NCBI GenBank assembly: GCA_963829725.1
Contig: CAWHJW010000014.1
Span: 1 to 64,000 of the forward strand
Direction of reading: 5' to 3'
Source: RYN-230 sp963829725
GTDB lineage: Bacteria > Actinomycetota > Actinomycetes > Streptosporangiales > Streptosporangiaceae
DNA length: 64,000 nucleotides
Part shown: piece after piece, positions 9,730 through 19,400 of the stretch
Position numbering within the stretch: position 1 is the first letter of the stretch
Layout: the number at the start of each line of letters is the position of its first letter
Notes under the pieces: generated by a model
The model's database searches: none
What the model saw: the letters and a program-made list of their open reading frames with translations, nothing else
What the model was told of the DNA's origin: nothing
Translations under genes and position numbers: made by a program

Positions 9730-9757
9730 GCAGGTTCAAATCCTGCCCCCGCTACCA
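9730..9757 (+). pseudogene. tRNA-fMet 3' fragment: T arm, acceptor strand and CCA (copy 1, right piece)
   Basis: GCAGGTTCAAATCCTGC forms the T arm, followed by CCCCGCT, discriminator A and encoded CCA. Joined to 5707-5723 this gives the uninterrupted 3' half of tRNA-fMet. The 5' acceptor strand partner is absent, so no functional tRNA is encoded here. Confidence 0.85.
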
Positions 9758-9777
9758 AGTAAGTTGCAGGTCAAGGG

Positions 9778-9815
9778 CCTGATCGCCAGATGGCGGTCAG
9801 GTCTTCTTGATCTTT
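9778..9815 (+). terminator. Rho-independent terminator after tRNA-fMet fragment (copy 1)
   Basis: The stem CCTGATCGCC / GGCGGTCAGG (one G-T pair) has a 4-nt loop, followed by TCTTCTTGATCTTTT. The same hairpin recurs at 25776 and 60499, so it is the native terminator of the tRNA gene. Confidence 0.8.
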
Positions 9816-10371
9816 TGTCGGCGGTTCGTCCGCGGGATGAGGCCGCACCAGCCGGGAGCGAGTGGGGGAGACTGGCAGGTAACGGCATCAGGGGCTGATC
9901 CGGGAAGCACGTCGGGGTCCGGTGCCCTCTGACTCCGGTTCGGCCGTCGGCGCTGCGCAGCGCACGGCAGCGGTTGTAGCAGGCTGGTTGTTATCCAGCG
10001 GATGATGCTGGGCGGATCGTTGTGGCTGGTGGAGCGCTGGAGGACAGCCAGAGGGTGAGTCGGTAGATCAGGTACCCGAAAACGGCTGCGGCGACCGCTG
10101 GCGCGGCGACGACGCACATCGTGCCTGCGGCCGTTCCTCCGCCAACGGCACGCTGGTCCCGGGGCCGCGGCGCTGCCGTTGCCAGGTGGCGCCTCCGCTC
10201 GGCGGCAACCGCGTTTTGCGGCGCTGCTGAACGTCGCGCCCCGCCACAGCGCATGGAAATGATGCCGGGACCGCTGGGGCACCCTGGACGTAGATCATGT
10301 TTCTCGCCGCAGCCGTGGATACCGGCCAGCTCGCGGGGCGTGGCCGGTATCCGCGCCCTATACCCCGTGGT
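9816..10371. other. Intergenic stretch, no supported gene
   Basis: About 550 bases with no gene I can defend. Its first 50 bases (GTTCGTCCGCG and a downstream CAGCCGGG) match the stretch after the terminator at 60499, so the homology of the tRNA flank extends past the terminator. Confidence 0.5.
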
Positions 10372-11610
10372 TCAGCGGGTGTGCACTGCGCCTGCTTTGT
10401 GCAGGGTCTGGTAGACGGCTCCGGCTAGGTTGGCGAGGTCGTCGTTGCTGGTTGAACTGTTGGCGGCGACCGCGATGAGCAAGCCGGTGCGGGGGAAGTA
10501 CAAGTGCAGGACCCGGGCGCCGAAGGCCTGGCCTTCGTAGTCCCAGAAGATGCCGGTCTGGCGGGAGAATTGCTGCTGGACGCCGAGCCCGTAGCCGGAC
10601 GGGTCGGCGAGGGTGGCGCGGCGGATGGGCTTGCCGGTGGCTTCGGACACCAGGGACTCGAGCTGGTGCTGCTGGCGGGCCGGCAGGAGCCGTCCCTGGT
10701 AGAGGGCGCGGTCCCAGGTGGTCATGTCGGCCAGTGAGCTGACGATGCCGCCAGCAGCCTGCGCCCAAGTCAGGGCCAGCGGGGGCATGCGCTTACCCAG
10801 CAACGACGGTGGCCCGCCGGCGATGTAGAAGTACCCGGCCGGCATCCGGGCGGCGTCGGACGGGGGGCAGGTGTAGGGCGCCAGGCAGGTGGTGTGCAGC
10901 CGCAGCGGGGTGATGATCCGCCTGGTGAGCTGGTCGGCGTAGGTGTCGTGGGTGACCTTCTCGATGATCATCTGCGCGAGAATGTAGCCGGTGTTGGTGT
11001 AGTGGTAACCCGCTGGCCCTAGGGGGAGGTCGGCGACGTACGACACCAGCCGGGCGGCGGTGAAGCGGGTGTGTTGATTCGCCGCGAATGCGGTGGCGAA
11101 GGCGGGCTGGTAGAGGTAGTCGGGGATGCGGCTGGTCATGTCGAGCAGCTGGCGGATGGTGATGTTGCGCCAGGCCGGGTACTGCGGCAGCCATTTTCCG
11201 ATCGGGTCGCTGATGGACAGCTTGCCTTCGGCTTCGAGCTGGAGCAGGATCACCGCGGTGAAGGCCTTGGTGTTGCTGCCGATCTGCCACAGCGCACTGG
11301 CCGACACCGGCGCGCCGCCGTGGTAGTGGGTGGTCCCGGTGGCCAGGCTGATGGCCGGCCTGCTCCCGGGGAAGGTGACCCGCAGCGAGACCGCGGAGAT
11401 GTGCTCGGCGGTGCGCCGGGCGGTCAGGTACCGGCTCAGGTCACGGTACAGCGCCGTCCGCAGCACGGCACTGCTTGTGCGGGGCGGGGCGGCCGACGCG
11501 CTGGCGGCGCCGGCTGTTGCCATCCCGGCCGTGGTGAGCAGGACGCAGGCGGCCGCGGCGGCGGTCAGCTTGTTCCGGATTGGCTTCATGCGCGGGCTGG
11601 CGGTTGTCAT
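10372..11610 (-). CDS. Secreted serine hydrolase, beta-lactamase/DD-peptidase family
   Basis: 412 residues from the ATG at 11610, chosen because an AGGGAGCTGAG ribosome-binding site precedes it. A longer upstream frame lacks one. A signal peptide is evident: basic KPIRNK followed by LTAAAAACVLLTTAGMATAGAAS and Ala-rich cleavage sites. Motif 1 SxxK is SNTK (IGSNTKAFT), motif 2 YxN is YTN in HYTNTGYILAQM, and a late WDYEGQAFG-type strand holds the third motif region. The architecture matches class C beta-lactamase-like D,D-carboxypeptidases and esterases; the substrate is not predictable. The start lies one base after the stop-codon region of the upstream membrane protein, so the two are translationally coupled. 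Confidence 0.85.
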   Translation of the reverse strand: MTTASPRMKPIRNKLTAAAAACVLLTTAGMATAGAASASAAPPRTSSAVLRTALYRDLSRYLTARRTAEHISAVSLRVTFPGSRPAISLATGTTHYHGGAPVSASALWQIGSNTKAFTAVILLQLEAEGKLSISDPIGKWLPQYPAWRNITIRQLLDMTSRIPDYLYQPAFATAFAANQHTRFTAARLVSYVADLPLGPAGYHYTNTGYILAQMIIEKVTHDTYADQLTRRIITPLRLHTTCLAPYTCPPSDAARMPAGYFYIAGGPPSLLGKRMPPLALTWAQAAGGIVSSLADMTTWDRALYQGRLLPARQQHQLESLVSEATGKPIRRATLADPSGYGLGVQQQFSRQTGIFWDYEGQAFGARVLHLYFPRTGLLIAVAANSSTSNDDLANLAGAVYQTLHKAGAVHTR

Positions 11611-11611
11611 C

Positions 11612-12361
11612 TCAGCTCCCTGGAGGGGTGAGCAGCGGGGCGGCTGCGGTGTCCGGCGACGTCGTTGTCGCCGGTGTGCGCGTGGCACCGGTCATCGGGG
11701 CCGGATGGGCCGCGGCCTGCCAGATCCGGGCCGCGAGCAGGATCATCGCGACGGCGAACGGCAGCATGTACAGCACGACCTTGGGGCCGATGGCGCCCTG
11801 CGCCTCGGCGACTTCCAGGCCGACGGTGAACAAGACCGCCAGCCAGCGCGGCACGGCGCGGCTGCGCCACAACGCATACCCCATGACGACCGGCGCGGCG
11901 TATTCGGAGGCGAAGTAGATGTACGCGGCGACCTGAGCCTGCCCGGAACCGAAGCTGGTCACCAGGAACCGGGCGGCCGCTATCTGGGTCATGTGCGCAG
12001 AGGCCGCCGCCGCGAGGCTGATCCCGCCCAGGACGTTGAGCATGGCCCCGGCGAAAGCGCCCAGGCCGCCCAGCAGCGCGGCAATCGTGGCGACTACCCA
12101 GCCGCGCCCGGTGACCAGCAGGGCGATCGCCGCATACGACACCGCCAGGCCGCCGAGCGCCAGCACCGACAGCGAACCCGACAGGTACAGCTGGGACGAA
12201 TGGGCCGCCGCGATGGGCAGCAGCTTGAACGCGGTGGCCGTATTGGTGACCACCTGGTCGGTGCCCCTGGGGTCCAGCGCCTCGGCACCGACGTAAAGCG
12301 CGGCGGTGACGGGCAGGAAGGCGGCCAGCAACCGCAAGCGTGCCCGGGCAGCGTTATCCAT
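11612..12361 (-). CDS. Multi-pass membrane protein, unknown function
   Basis: 249 residues starting MDNAARARLRLLAAFLPV at 12361 with GAGGAG just upstream. I count about seven hydrophobic segments (for example LSVLALGGLAVSYAAIALLV, VVATIAALLGGLGAFAGAML, VVLYMLPFAVAMILLAARIW). The topology resembles DUF4386-type or similar small integral membrane proteins, but I cannot assign a family. It is the first gene of an operon with the secreted serine hydrolase. Its ribosome-binding site lies inside a perfect 21-bp inverted repeat (12363-12414), suggesting translational control of the whole operon. Confidence 0.75.
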   Translation of the reverse strand: MDNAARARLRLLAAFLPVTAALYVGAEALDPRGTDQVVTNTATAFKLLPIAAAHSSQLYLSGSLSVLALGGLAVSYAAIALLVTGRGWVVATIAALLGGLGAFAGAMLNVLGGISLAAAASAHMTQIAAARFLVTSFGSGQAQVAAYIYFASEYAAPVVMGYALWRSRAVPRWLAVLFTVGLEVAEAQGAIGPKVVLYMLPFAVAMILLAARIWQAAAHPAPMTGATRTPATTTSPDTAAAPLLTPPGS

Positions 12362-12362
12362 G

Positions 12363-12414
12363 GGCTCCTCTTCCGCGGTGAGATGGCGGGGCCTCTCACC
12401 GCGGAAGAGGAGCC
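12363..12414 (-). promoter_or_regulatory. Perfect 21-bp inverted repeat covering the ribosome-binding site
   Basis: The arms 12363-12383 and 12394-12414 are perfect reverse complements around a 10-base loop. In the minus-strand transcript the downstream arm ends GAAGAGGAGCC immediately before the ATG at 12361, so the Shine-Dalgarno sequence is locked in a very stable stem. It could equally be a dyad operator. Confidence 0.8.
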
Positions 12415-12839
12415 TGCGGATCGTGGTGGCTCGGGCCGGCGGAGCCGGGACAGTGGTGCAGGTCGAAGCGCTCATGTCAGATTCCTTTGGCTGAGCCGGT
12501 CAGCTGGCCGGCGTGGTAGTCGGTTCGTTCTGGGTCGGTCGAAGAACGCCTCCTCCAGCGACGGGTTCTTCTCGATGTGCCGGTCTTGGAATGAAGCTTG
12601 CGCAGCGGGCCTGAGGCGGCACTGTCGCGACGCTGAGGCGCACGGCCGGGGCGGTCGCGAAGCTGACTGGCCATCGGCAGGGCGACTGGCCGTACGGTGG
12701 GATCGTGGAAGTGTGGCTCGGATTCCTGCGGCCGGGAACGGCGTGAGCGACGTCCCGATGAAAGCCACAAGGACAAACCCGGGCGCGCCCGGTACGGAGA
12801 ATTGCGTGACCGCCACACAACCGGGACGAGGGAACCGCG
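12415..12839. promoter_or_regulatory. Divergent intergenic region upstream of membrane protein and SDR genes
   Basis: 425 bases between two divergent operons. No gene is supported. Promoters for both directions are expected. I see no confident -35/-10 pair. Confidence 0.4.
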
Positions 12840-13763
12840 ATGACTGAAGACTCACCCGGCCCGATGGCGGGCACGGCCACCCTGGTCACCGGCGGTACCG
12901 GCGGAATCGGCAGAGCCACCGCAGTAGGCCTGGCCGCGCTTGGCGCTCGCGTCGGCATCACCGGCCGGGACACCGCGCGCACCCAGGCAGCCGCCGCGGC
13001 GATCGCGCGCGAGTCCGGCAACCCCTGCGTGGACGCCTTCGCCGCCGATATGTCCTCCCAGGCCGAGGTACGCCGGCTCGCTGCCGCGGTCCTCGACGCC
13101 TACCCACGACTGGACGTACTGGTCAACAACGTCGGGGGGTTCTGGGCCACCAGGCACGTCACCGCAGAAGGGCTTGAGCGCACCTTCGCCGTGAACCACC
13201 TCGCCGGGTTCCTGCTCACCAGCCTGCTCCTGGACCTGCTCAAAGCCAGCGCCCCCGCGAGGATCGTGACCGTCTCCTCTAACTCCCAGGCAACCGGAAA
13301 GCTTGACTTCACCGACCTGCAGGGCGAGCGCCACTACTCCGGACAGCAGGCATACAGCCAGTCCAAACTCGCCAACGTCATGTTCACCTACGAACTCGCC
13401 CGCCGCCTGGACGGCACCGGCGTCACCGCCACCGTTCTGCACCCCGGCGTGGTACGCACCGCCTTCGCCGCCGAGGACCCGTCACTGCTCGCGAAGGTCA
13501 TGATCACGGTGTCGCGGCCATTCCTCAAGACACCCGCGCAGGGCGCAGCTACCTCCATCTACCTGGCAACCGCACCCGAGGTCGAAGGTGTCACCGGACA
13601 GTATTTCGCCCACCGCAGGCCCAAGACCTCGAACAAGGCCTCCTACGACACCACCGCCGCGGCGCGGCTCTGGGACGAAAGCGCTCGCCTGATCTGTTCC
13701 GGCCAGGAGCCAAAGGGGTTAGCAGTGCCGCGGCCCGGCCGGGTAATGCGCGCCGCGAAGTGA
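12840..13763 (+). CDS. Short-chain dehydrogenase/reductase (retinol-dehydrogenase-like)
   Basis: 307 residues. The N-terminal Rossmann motif is TGGTGGIG (residues 17-24). NNVG stands in for NNAG, and the catalytic set is Ser in VTVSSNSQ plus YSQSK (YxxxK). The C-terminal HPGVVRTAF loop is typical of retinol-dehydrogenase/WW-oxidoreductase-like SDRs. It uses NAD(P)(H); the substrate is unknown. The following MFS gene overlaps its end by four bases (GTGA). A truncated duplicate of its middle part lies at 20353-20448. Confidence 0.9.
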   Translation: MTEDSPGPMAGTATLVTGGTGGIGRATAVGLAALGARVGITGRDTARTQAAAAAIARESGNPCVDAFAADMSSQAEVRRLAAAVLDAYPRLDVLVNNVGGFWATRHVTAEGLERTFAVNHLAGFLLTSLLLDLLKASAPARIVTVSSNSQATGKLDFTDLQGERHYSGQQAYSQSKLANVMFTYELARRLDGTGVTATVLHPGVVRTAFAAEDPSLLAKVMITVSRPFLKTPAQGAATSIYLATAPEVEGVTGQYFAHRRPKTSNKASYDTTAAARLWDESARLICSGQEPKGLAVPRPGRVMRAAK

Positions 13764-15034
13764 AGGACCGAAACGCAGCCGAGGCTGCGCTGGAGCCTGA
13801 GCCGCCGAAGGCGGCGCACCGGGTCGGATGGGGTTTCATCTCGCTGTACACGCTGGCGTACATGAGCACCTCGCTGCTGTTTCTCGCGCCTCTGCTGGTC
13901 ACCCTGGCATTGAAGGTGGACTCGCTCGTCGGGATCGGACGGGCACCGGGCAGCCTGGCGCTTGTGGCCGGGACCGGCGCCCTGCTGGCGATGGTCGCTA
14001 ACCCGTTCTTCGGCAAGCTGAGCGACCGCACCGCATCGCCGCTGGGCATGCGCCGGCCATGGATGATCACCGGGCTGGTGGGCGGCTCCCTCGGCATCTT
14101 GATTGTGGCGTTGGCGCCCAGCATCCCGGTCGTCCTCGCCGGATGGTGTGTCGCCCAGCTGTTCTTCAACGCGCTGCTCGCGGCCATGGTGGCGGTGATG
14201 CCGGATCAGGTGCCGTCGGTTCAGCGCGGCCTGGTCTCCGGTGTCCTGGGGGTCTGCACGCCCGTCGGGTCGGTGTGCGGCACCTTCGTGGTCAAGCTGT
14301 TCACCGGCCATCTGCTCGCCATGTTCCTGGGCCCGTGCGCGGCCGGCGGATTCTTTATCCTCCTGTTCGCGGTCAGCCTGAAAGATCGCCGGCTTGCCAA
14401 GGCCGAGAAGCCGGCCTGGTCGCTCCGGGAATTCGCCAGCACCTTCTACGTCAACCCGCGGAAGAACCCGGACTTCGCCTGGGCTTTCGCCAGCCGCTTC
14501 ATGTTCGTCCTGGCCTACGCGTTCCTGGTCACCTACCAGGCCTACTACCTGCTGGACAAGATCGGCACCGCCAAGGCCGACGTGCCGCAGCAGATATTTC
14601 TCGGCACGCTCGCCCAGTCCGCCGTCGTCGTCGCCGCTTCCCTCACCGGCGGGAAGGTCTCCGACCGGACAGGCCGCCGGAAGATCTTCGTCTTCACCGC
14701 GTCGATCGTGTACGGCCTGGCGTTGTTCGTGATCGCAATCGCCAGCAACTTCAACGGTTTCCTGGTCGGCATGGCCATCAGCGGACTCGGCTTCGGCGTA
14801 TACGCGGCCGTCAACCTCGCGCTCGTGGTGGACGTGCTGCCCGGTAGGCGCAACGCCGCCAAGGATCTGGGTGTGTTCAACATCGCCGGCGCTCTTCCCT
14901 TTTCGATCGCGCCGGCGATCGCGCCGGCCATCCTGGCGGCCGGCGGCGGCAGCTACGGCGTGCTGTACACGGTGGCCGGACTGTGCGCGATCACCAGCGC
15001 TGTCGCGATCCTGCCCGTGCGCCGGGTCCGGTGA
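13760..15034 (+). CDS. Major facilitator superfamily transporter
   Basis: 424 residues starting with GTG overlapping the SDR stop. Twelve hydrophobic segments are visible. The loop 2-3 MFS signature appears as NPFFGKLSDRTASPLGMRRPW, and the symmetric loop as GGKVSDRTGRRKIF. The family resembles sugar- or drug-type permeases of actinobacteria; direction and substrate cannot be set. Co-expression with the SDR suggests import or export of the compound it modifies. The gene is intact and followed by a strong hairpin terminator. Confidence 0.9.
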   Translation: MKDRNAAEAALEPEPPKAAHRVGWGFISLYTLAYMSTSLLFLAPLLVTLALKVDSLVGIGRAPGSLALVAGTGALLAMVANPFFGKLSDRTASPLGMRRPWMITGLVGGSLGILIVALAPSIPVVLAGWCVAQLFFNALLAAMVAVMPDQVPSVQRGLVSGVLGVCTPVGSVCGTFVVKLFTGHLLAMFLGPCAAGGFFILLFAVSLKDRRLAKAEKPAWSLREFASTFYVNPRKNPDFAWAFASRFMFVLAYAFLVTYQAYYLLDKIGTAKADVPQQIFLGTLAQSAVVVAASLTGGKVSDRTGRRKIFVFTASIVYGLALFVIAIASNFNGFLVGMAISGLGFGVYAAVNLALVVDVLPGRRNAAKDLGVFNIAGALPFSIAPAIAPAILAAGGGSYGVLYTVAGLCAITSAVAILPVRRVR

Positions 15035-15086
15035 GCACCGCATCGGCGCAGCACGGCCATCGGCACGCAACAGGCTGCCAGCGCGG

Positions 15087-15121
15087 ACACGGCCGGGCCC
15101 TGCGGGAGGGCCCGGCCGTGT
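15087..15121. terminator. Bidirectional terminator hairpin
   Basis: A perfect 15-bp stem (ACACGGCCGGGCCCT and its complement) with a GCGGG loop lies between the MFS gene and the convergent DUF4386 gene. It is GC-only with a short T run (TTGCCGTTTC) on the plus side. Confidence 0.75.
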
Positions 15122-15164
15122 TGCCGTTTCGAGGGTAGACGGCGACGCCGCGCTCGGCGCGCCG

Positions 15165-15919
15165 ACGTGCTGGCGGCGTCCATTGCAGCGGTGATCGGGG
15201 AGGGCCTGAAGCCCTTGACGACCAGCCAGACGCCCAGCGACAGCTCCCAGGCTGCCACCGGGATGGTCGCGATCGCCGACCACGCGGCGACGTGCCCGAT
15301 GCCGCGGAACAGCGTTGCGATGACGGCGCTGATGAGCAGCGGGGCTCCGATGAGTCCGATCACGGGGATGATGCGGGGCACGAGCCGGGACCGGTACATC
15401 AAGGAGCCCAGCAGCAGTGCGTTGATGCACGGCATGAGGGTCTGCCCGAGCAGCATACGTCCAGTTGTAGACCGCGACGTGCGACGCGCCGGTGGTGACA
15501 AGAGCGGCCGCATTTGCCCCGGCCGCTCCACCCAGGTCCTGCCGCAAGGTCACCAGCGACAGCAGGCTGAGGACGCCGGTGAAGATCATGCTGGCTTCCA
15601 GGACGCGCGCGGTGACAAAGCCCAGCGCGACGCCTTCGTTCTGCCGCTTGACCACCGGGTACAGCGTGACGGCGGTGCCGATGCCGGCCAGGGCGACGAT
15701 CACCTCGAGGAAGCCGCCCACCAGCACGGCGCTGTGGCCGCCGGAGCCGAGGATCCAGTCCCGGTGGTTCTTCACCGGGCCGTAGAGGGCGAGCGTGGGG
15801 ATCGAGATGAAGGTGATCAGGTAGAAGATGCCCGCCACGAGCGCGGTCTTCCTTGTCGAGGTCATCGGGACTCCTTTCGCCTGCGGCTTCCTTGCTGCGG
15901 TTCGGACGGTGGTGGCCAT
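15165..15919 (-). pseudogene. DUF4386 membrane protein, frameshifted
   Basis: Two frames join near 15460. The first starts MATTVRTAARK at 15919 (AGGAG site), with an alternative MTSTRKTALVAG at 15865 (also GGAG); the second start matches the usual family N-terminus. The second frame carries MLLGQTLMPCINALLLGSL and VPRIIPVIGLIGAPLLISAV, ending with VVKGFRPSPITAAM. About seven transmembrane segments are seen, as in DUF4386 proteins of roughly 240 residues. The second frame has lost its stop and would run through the terminator into the MFS gene (to 14953), so its natural end is uncertain. It lies 30 bases downstream of the 89-aa gene. Confidence 0.8.
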
Positions 15920-15948
15920 GTCGGTCTCCTGTTCGTGAAACTGCTGTG

Positions 15949-16218
15949 TTACCGGGTCTCGGCGTCGGGTGCCTGGGGATGGCCGGGTTCGACGAACGTG
16001 ACCGAGATCAGGGGCAGGCCCAGGTCGCGTGTTTTCTGTAGCAAGCCGTGCAGCGCGGCCTGGTCGGCCACCGGGCCGTGAATGATGGTGGTGCCGTCGC
16101 CGCAGCGGGCAATGCTCAGTCCGTCGAACCAGGCGGCCCACCGGCTGTCGAGGTGGCCCTTGAGGCGGATCTCATACCGCTCGGGGCCGCCATGGTGGCC
16201 GGCAGGTGTCTGGCTCAT
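15949..16218 (-). CDS. Small conserved-type hypothetical protein (89 aa)
   Basis: The ATG at 16218 follows GGAAGCGCC. The protein reads like a compact alpha/beta domain: YEIRLKGHLDSRWAAWFDGL, then TTIIHGPVADQAALHGLLQK, then LGLPLISVTFVEP. That ferredoxin-like pattern (strand-helix-strand, strand-helix-strand) recurs in small proteins found next to DUF4386 genes in actinobacteria (from memory, not checked). The function is unknown. Repeats resembling an operator lie about 100 bases upstream. Confidence 0.75.
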   Translation of the reverse strand: MSQTPAGHHGGPERYEIRLKGHLDSRWAAWFDGLSIARCGDGTTIIHGPVADQAALHGLLQKTRDLGLPLISVTFVEPGHPQAPDAETR

Positions 16219-16302
16219 GGCGCTTCCTTAGCTGGTACTCGCCTGGCTGGGATCTCCGCCGCCATGCGGGCGTTTCTGGGTCTGATCGGAAGCTATGAGC
16301 GA

Positions 16303-16347
16303 ATGTGGTGAGCAGGCATCACCACACCTGGTGATTGATGTGGTGAT
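16303..16347. promoter_or_regulatory. Cluster of TGTGGTGA repeats, operator-like
   Basis: TGTGGTGA (16303), ATCACCACA (16318), CTGGTGAT (16329) and TGTGGTGAT (16339) lie within 45 bases. The second and fourth form a perfect 9-bp inverted repeat. They lie between the LuxR-type gene end and the 89-aa/DUF4386 operon. Confidence 0.55.
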
Positions 16348-16467
16348 TCAGCCGGCGGAGGGCGCGGAGGAGGCGTGCGGTGAGCGGGTGCCGTGCCCCC
16401 GGCCACCCGGCCCGCGGCTGCGCGACCACCCACGGCTCACCGCCGTGCGCCTGTCGGTGAGCGACGG

Positions 16468-19400
16468 TCAGGGCCGGAGGTCGCGGTTTCGCGGCAACAG
16501 GTCGAGCTCCGTGGCGCGGCGGACTGCTGCCCGGCGGTTGGTCACCGCGAGCTTGGCGTAGATGCTCTTGGTGTGCGTTCGCATCGTGTTCAGGGACACC
16601 ATGAGCTCGCGGGCGATGGCCGGGCCGTCCAGCTCGGTTCCGAGCAGCCGGAGCACGTCGAGCTCGCGTTCGCTCAGTGGGTCGATCAACGCCAGTGCCG
16701 TGCGGCTGCTGGTTTCGGTCGTGCCCACGGCAGCTAGGAGCCGGCGGGCATAGTTCTGCCTGGTCCCCTGTTTCGCGAACGCTCTCAGCAAGGCGACGAT
16801 AGGTGGGCCCTCATCAGCGAAGGTCCGGACGTAACCTTCCGGCTCGGCCAGCGTCACCGCCCGTCCCAGGGAGGCAAACGCAGCCGGCATGTCCCCTTGC
16901 GCGTGGTGAGCGAGCGCCTGCAGCATAACGATCTCAATGACACGTCCCGTTCTCCCCCCTTCTTCGGCCGCGAGCACCAGCCGCTCCAAAAGCCGGATCG
17001 CCTCATGCACGGAGCGTTCTGCGCACTCGTCCTGATGCCGTGCCAGGAACAGCCTGGCCAAGGTGATGTGCTCGAACTCGCGCAGGTAACTGAGGTCGTC
17101 ATCAACTGACAGTCCGTGCTCACGCGCCCAGCCGAGGGCTTCACCGAATCTGCCCTGCCTCACCCAGACCCGTGCCTTCAACGCCGGAACCGGCCGCACA
17201 TTCGGGAAGAAGTCGCTCACATAGCAGCGCTCCGCCTCGTTGAGCAGGTCAAGCGCGCCAGCCAAGTTCCCCTCAGCCTGCGCCACCCGGGCCATCGCGA
17301 CCCGCCAGCGATACCGGTTCTGCGACAATCCAATGTGCTCGCCCAGCTCCTGGCTCTTTTGCAGGTGCTGGGTGGCGGTATGCAGATCGTCGCGCTCGTA
17401 GTGGATCTCGCTCATCCCGACGTGCATGTCTGCCGTTCCCCGCAGAACCGGACCGCCCTGCTCAGGTGCACGCTGCAATGCCTGCTCGTAGGTGCGCATC
17501 GCCTCACCGAGACGACCCTGCGCAAGCCGGATGTCAGCCAGCGCGATCGCGCAGCCGAAGGTATCGGAGACGTACCCGGCCCGGTACAGTCCGGCCATGC
17601 ATTCTGCATACGCCGAGTGCCCTGCCTCGAGATCCCCGCTCGACCAGGACGCGAGCCCCAAGAACCCCGCTGCCGAAGCACGCCCGAGGTGGTCCTCCTC
17701 AGGCGCAAGATCGGACGCCCGCCGGGCGTGCCGCACGGTGCCGGGCACATCGCCCCGAGCCAGGGCCAAGGCGGCACGGTACACCTCAATCACCGCCGGG
17801 AGACGGCCGTATTCTTCCTCGTCGACGACGACCATCTCCCCCGAGCGAGGCCGGGGATCCCTGACCGAGATCTGCGGCTGCGTCCAGCCACCGCGCGGCG
17901 TCTTGCAGCCGCTCCTCGACTCCTTCGATCTCGCCGGTAATCAGCAAGGCCCCGGCAAACGTAGCGCTGAGCACCGGCCTGACGCGGACCACCTCGTCGG
18001 GCAGCACCTCGAGCCAGCCGACGCACCGTGGCCTCCTGCCTGGTCCTGCGCATGGCCGGGATCGCCAGCTCGGCCAGGTCCGCCGCTCGCCCGAAATCTC
18101 CGGCGGCCAGCGCGTGGCGGATGGCCAGGGACTGCTCGCCGTTCTGCTCGTACCATGCGCTCGCCCGCCGGTGCAGGTCCGGCACCTGGCCGGGCTGCTC
18201 GTCGAGCAGGCGCGCCTGCAGCACGTCAGCAAACAGGTGGTGGTAGCGATACCAGCGGCGGCGGTCATCGAGCGGGACCAAGAACAGGTTCCCCCGGTCC
18301 AGCGCCTCCAGCATGCCCTTGCCACCGCCCTGCCCGGTGACCGCGTCGCACAGCGAGCCGCTCAGCCGGCCCAGGATGGAGGTCTGCAGCAAGAAGGCCT
18401 GGACACGGCCGGACTGCCGCGCCAGCACCTCCTCGGCCAGGTAGTCGACGACGTACCGATCATCCCCGGCGAAGCCGGCAATGAAGCCGGCCACGTCGTC
18501 GCGCCCCTGCATCGACAGCGCCGCCAGCTGGAGCGCGGCGATCCAGCCCTCGGTGCGGGCCTCCAGCACGGCCACGTCCCGGGCCGTCAGCTGCAGGCCC
18601 ATCATCCCGTTGAGGTACGCCGCCGCCTCATCAGCGGTGAAACGCAGCTCGGCCGCGCGGATCTCGGCCAGCTCGCCGCGCGCCCGCAACCGCGGCCAGC
18701 GGCAACGCGGGATCGGCGCGGCTGGCGATCACCACGTGGAGCTGCGAAGGCAGATGATCGAGCAGGAACGCCATCCCGTCCTGCACATCGCGCGCGTCGA
18801 TGACATGGTAGTCATCGAGCACCAGCACGATATCGGCGGTGATGGCGCCCAGATCGTTGAGCAGAACGGTAAGCACCGTCTCGATCGGGGGCGGCTGGGG
18901 CGCCTGCAGAAGGGCCAGCGCACCCTCGCCTACCCCGGATGCCACCGCCCGCAGCGCGGCGATCACATAGGCCCAGAACGATGCGGGATCGTTGTCGCCC
19001 CGATCGAGTGACAGCCACGCGGCCAGCCGCTCACCGGCCGGCGCCGCCGGTCCTGCCGCCAGCCACTCGGTGAGCAGCGTCGTCTTGCCGAAACCAGCAG
19101 GCGCGGAGACGAGCATCAACTTCGACGCGGCCCCGCGGTCCAGCCGCTCGCTCAGCCGCGGACGCGGCACCTGACCACGCCGCAGCTGCGGCACATAGAA
19201 CTTCGTCTCGAGCAGGGCCGTTGGTGTCCAGAGAATCTCCTCCCGCCGCGGCTGGGCCAGCTCGGCCTCCCGCCGCGGCTGGGCCAGCTCGGCCTCGCGC
19301 CGCGGCTGGGCCAGCTCGGCCTCGCGGCCGGCCAAGCCGCTCACCTGTTCCCTCAGATTGCCGGTCACCGCGAGCGGAACCGCCGCCTGAGCCAGAGACG

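Noticed and set aside
9730..9757. A functional tRNA gene
   Set aside because: The 5' acceptor strand and D arm are absent at both copies. Only the 3' half from the anticodon loop is present.
11330..12847. A 505-codon plus-strand frame
   Set aside because: It is antisense to the serine hydrolase and membrane-protein genes, Arg/Gly-rich with no recognisable domain. This is a GC-rich shadow.
13643..16141. Very long minus-strand open frame (over 800 codons) antisense to the SDR/MFS genes
   Set aside because: Only its first part (15460-15919) encodes DUF4386. The rest is the low-complexity complement of two well-supported plus-strand genes.
19241..19321. CRISPR-like repeats
   Set aside because: The units are contiguous, in frame and encode a protein linker; there are no spacers. 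No CRISPR array was seen elsewhere.
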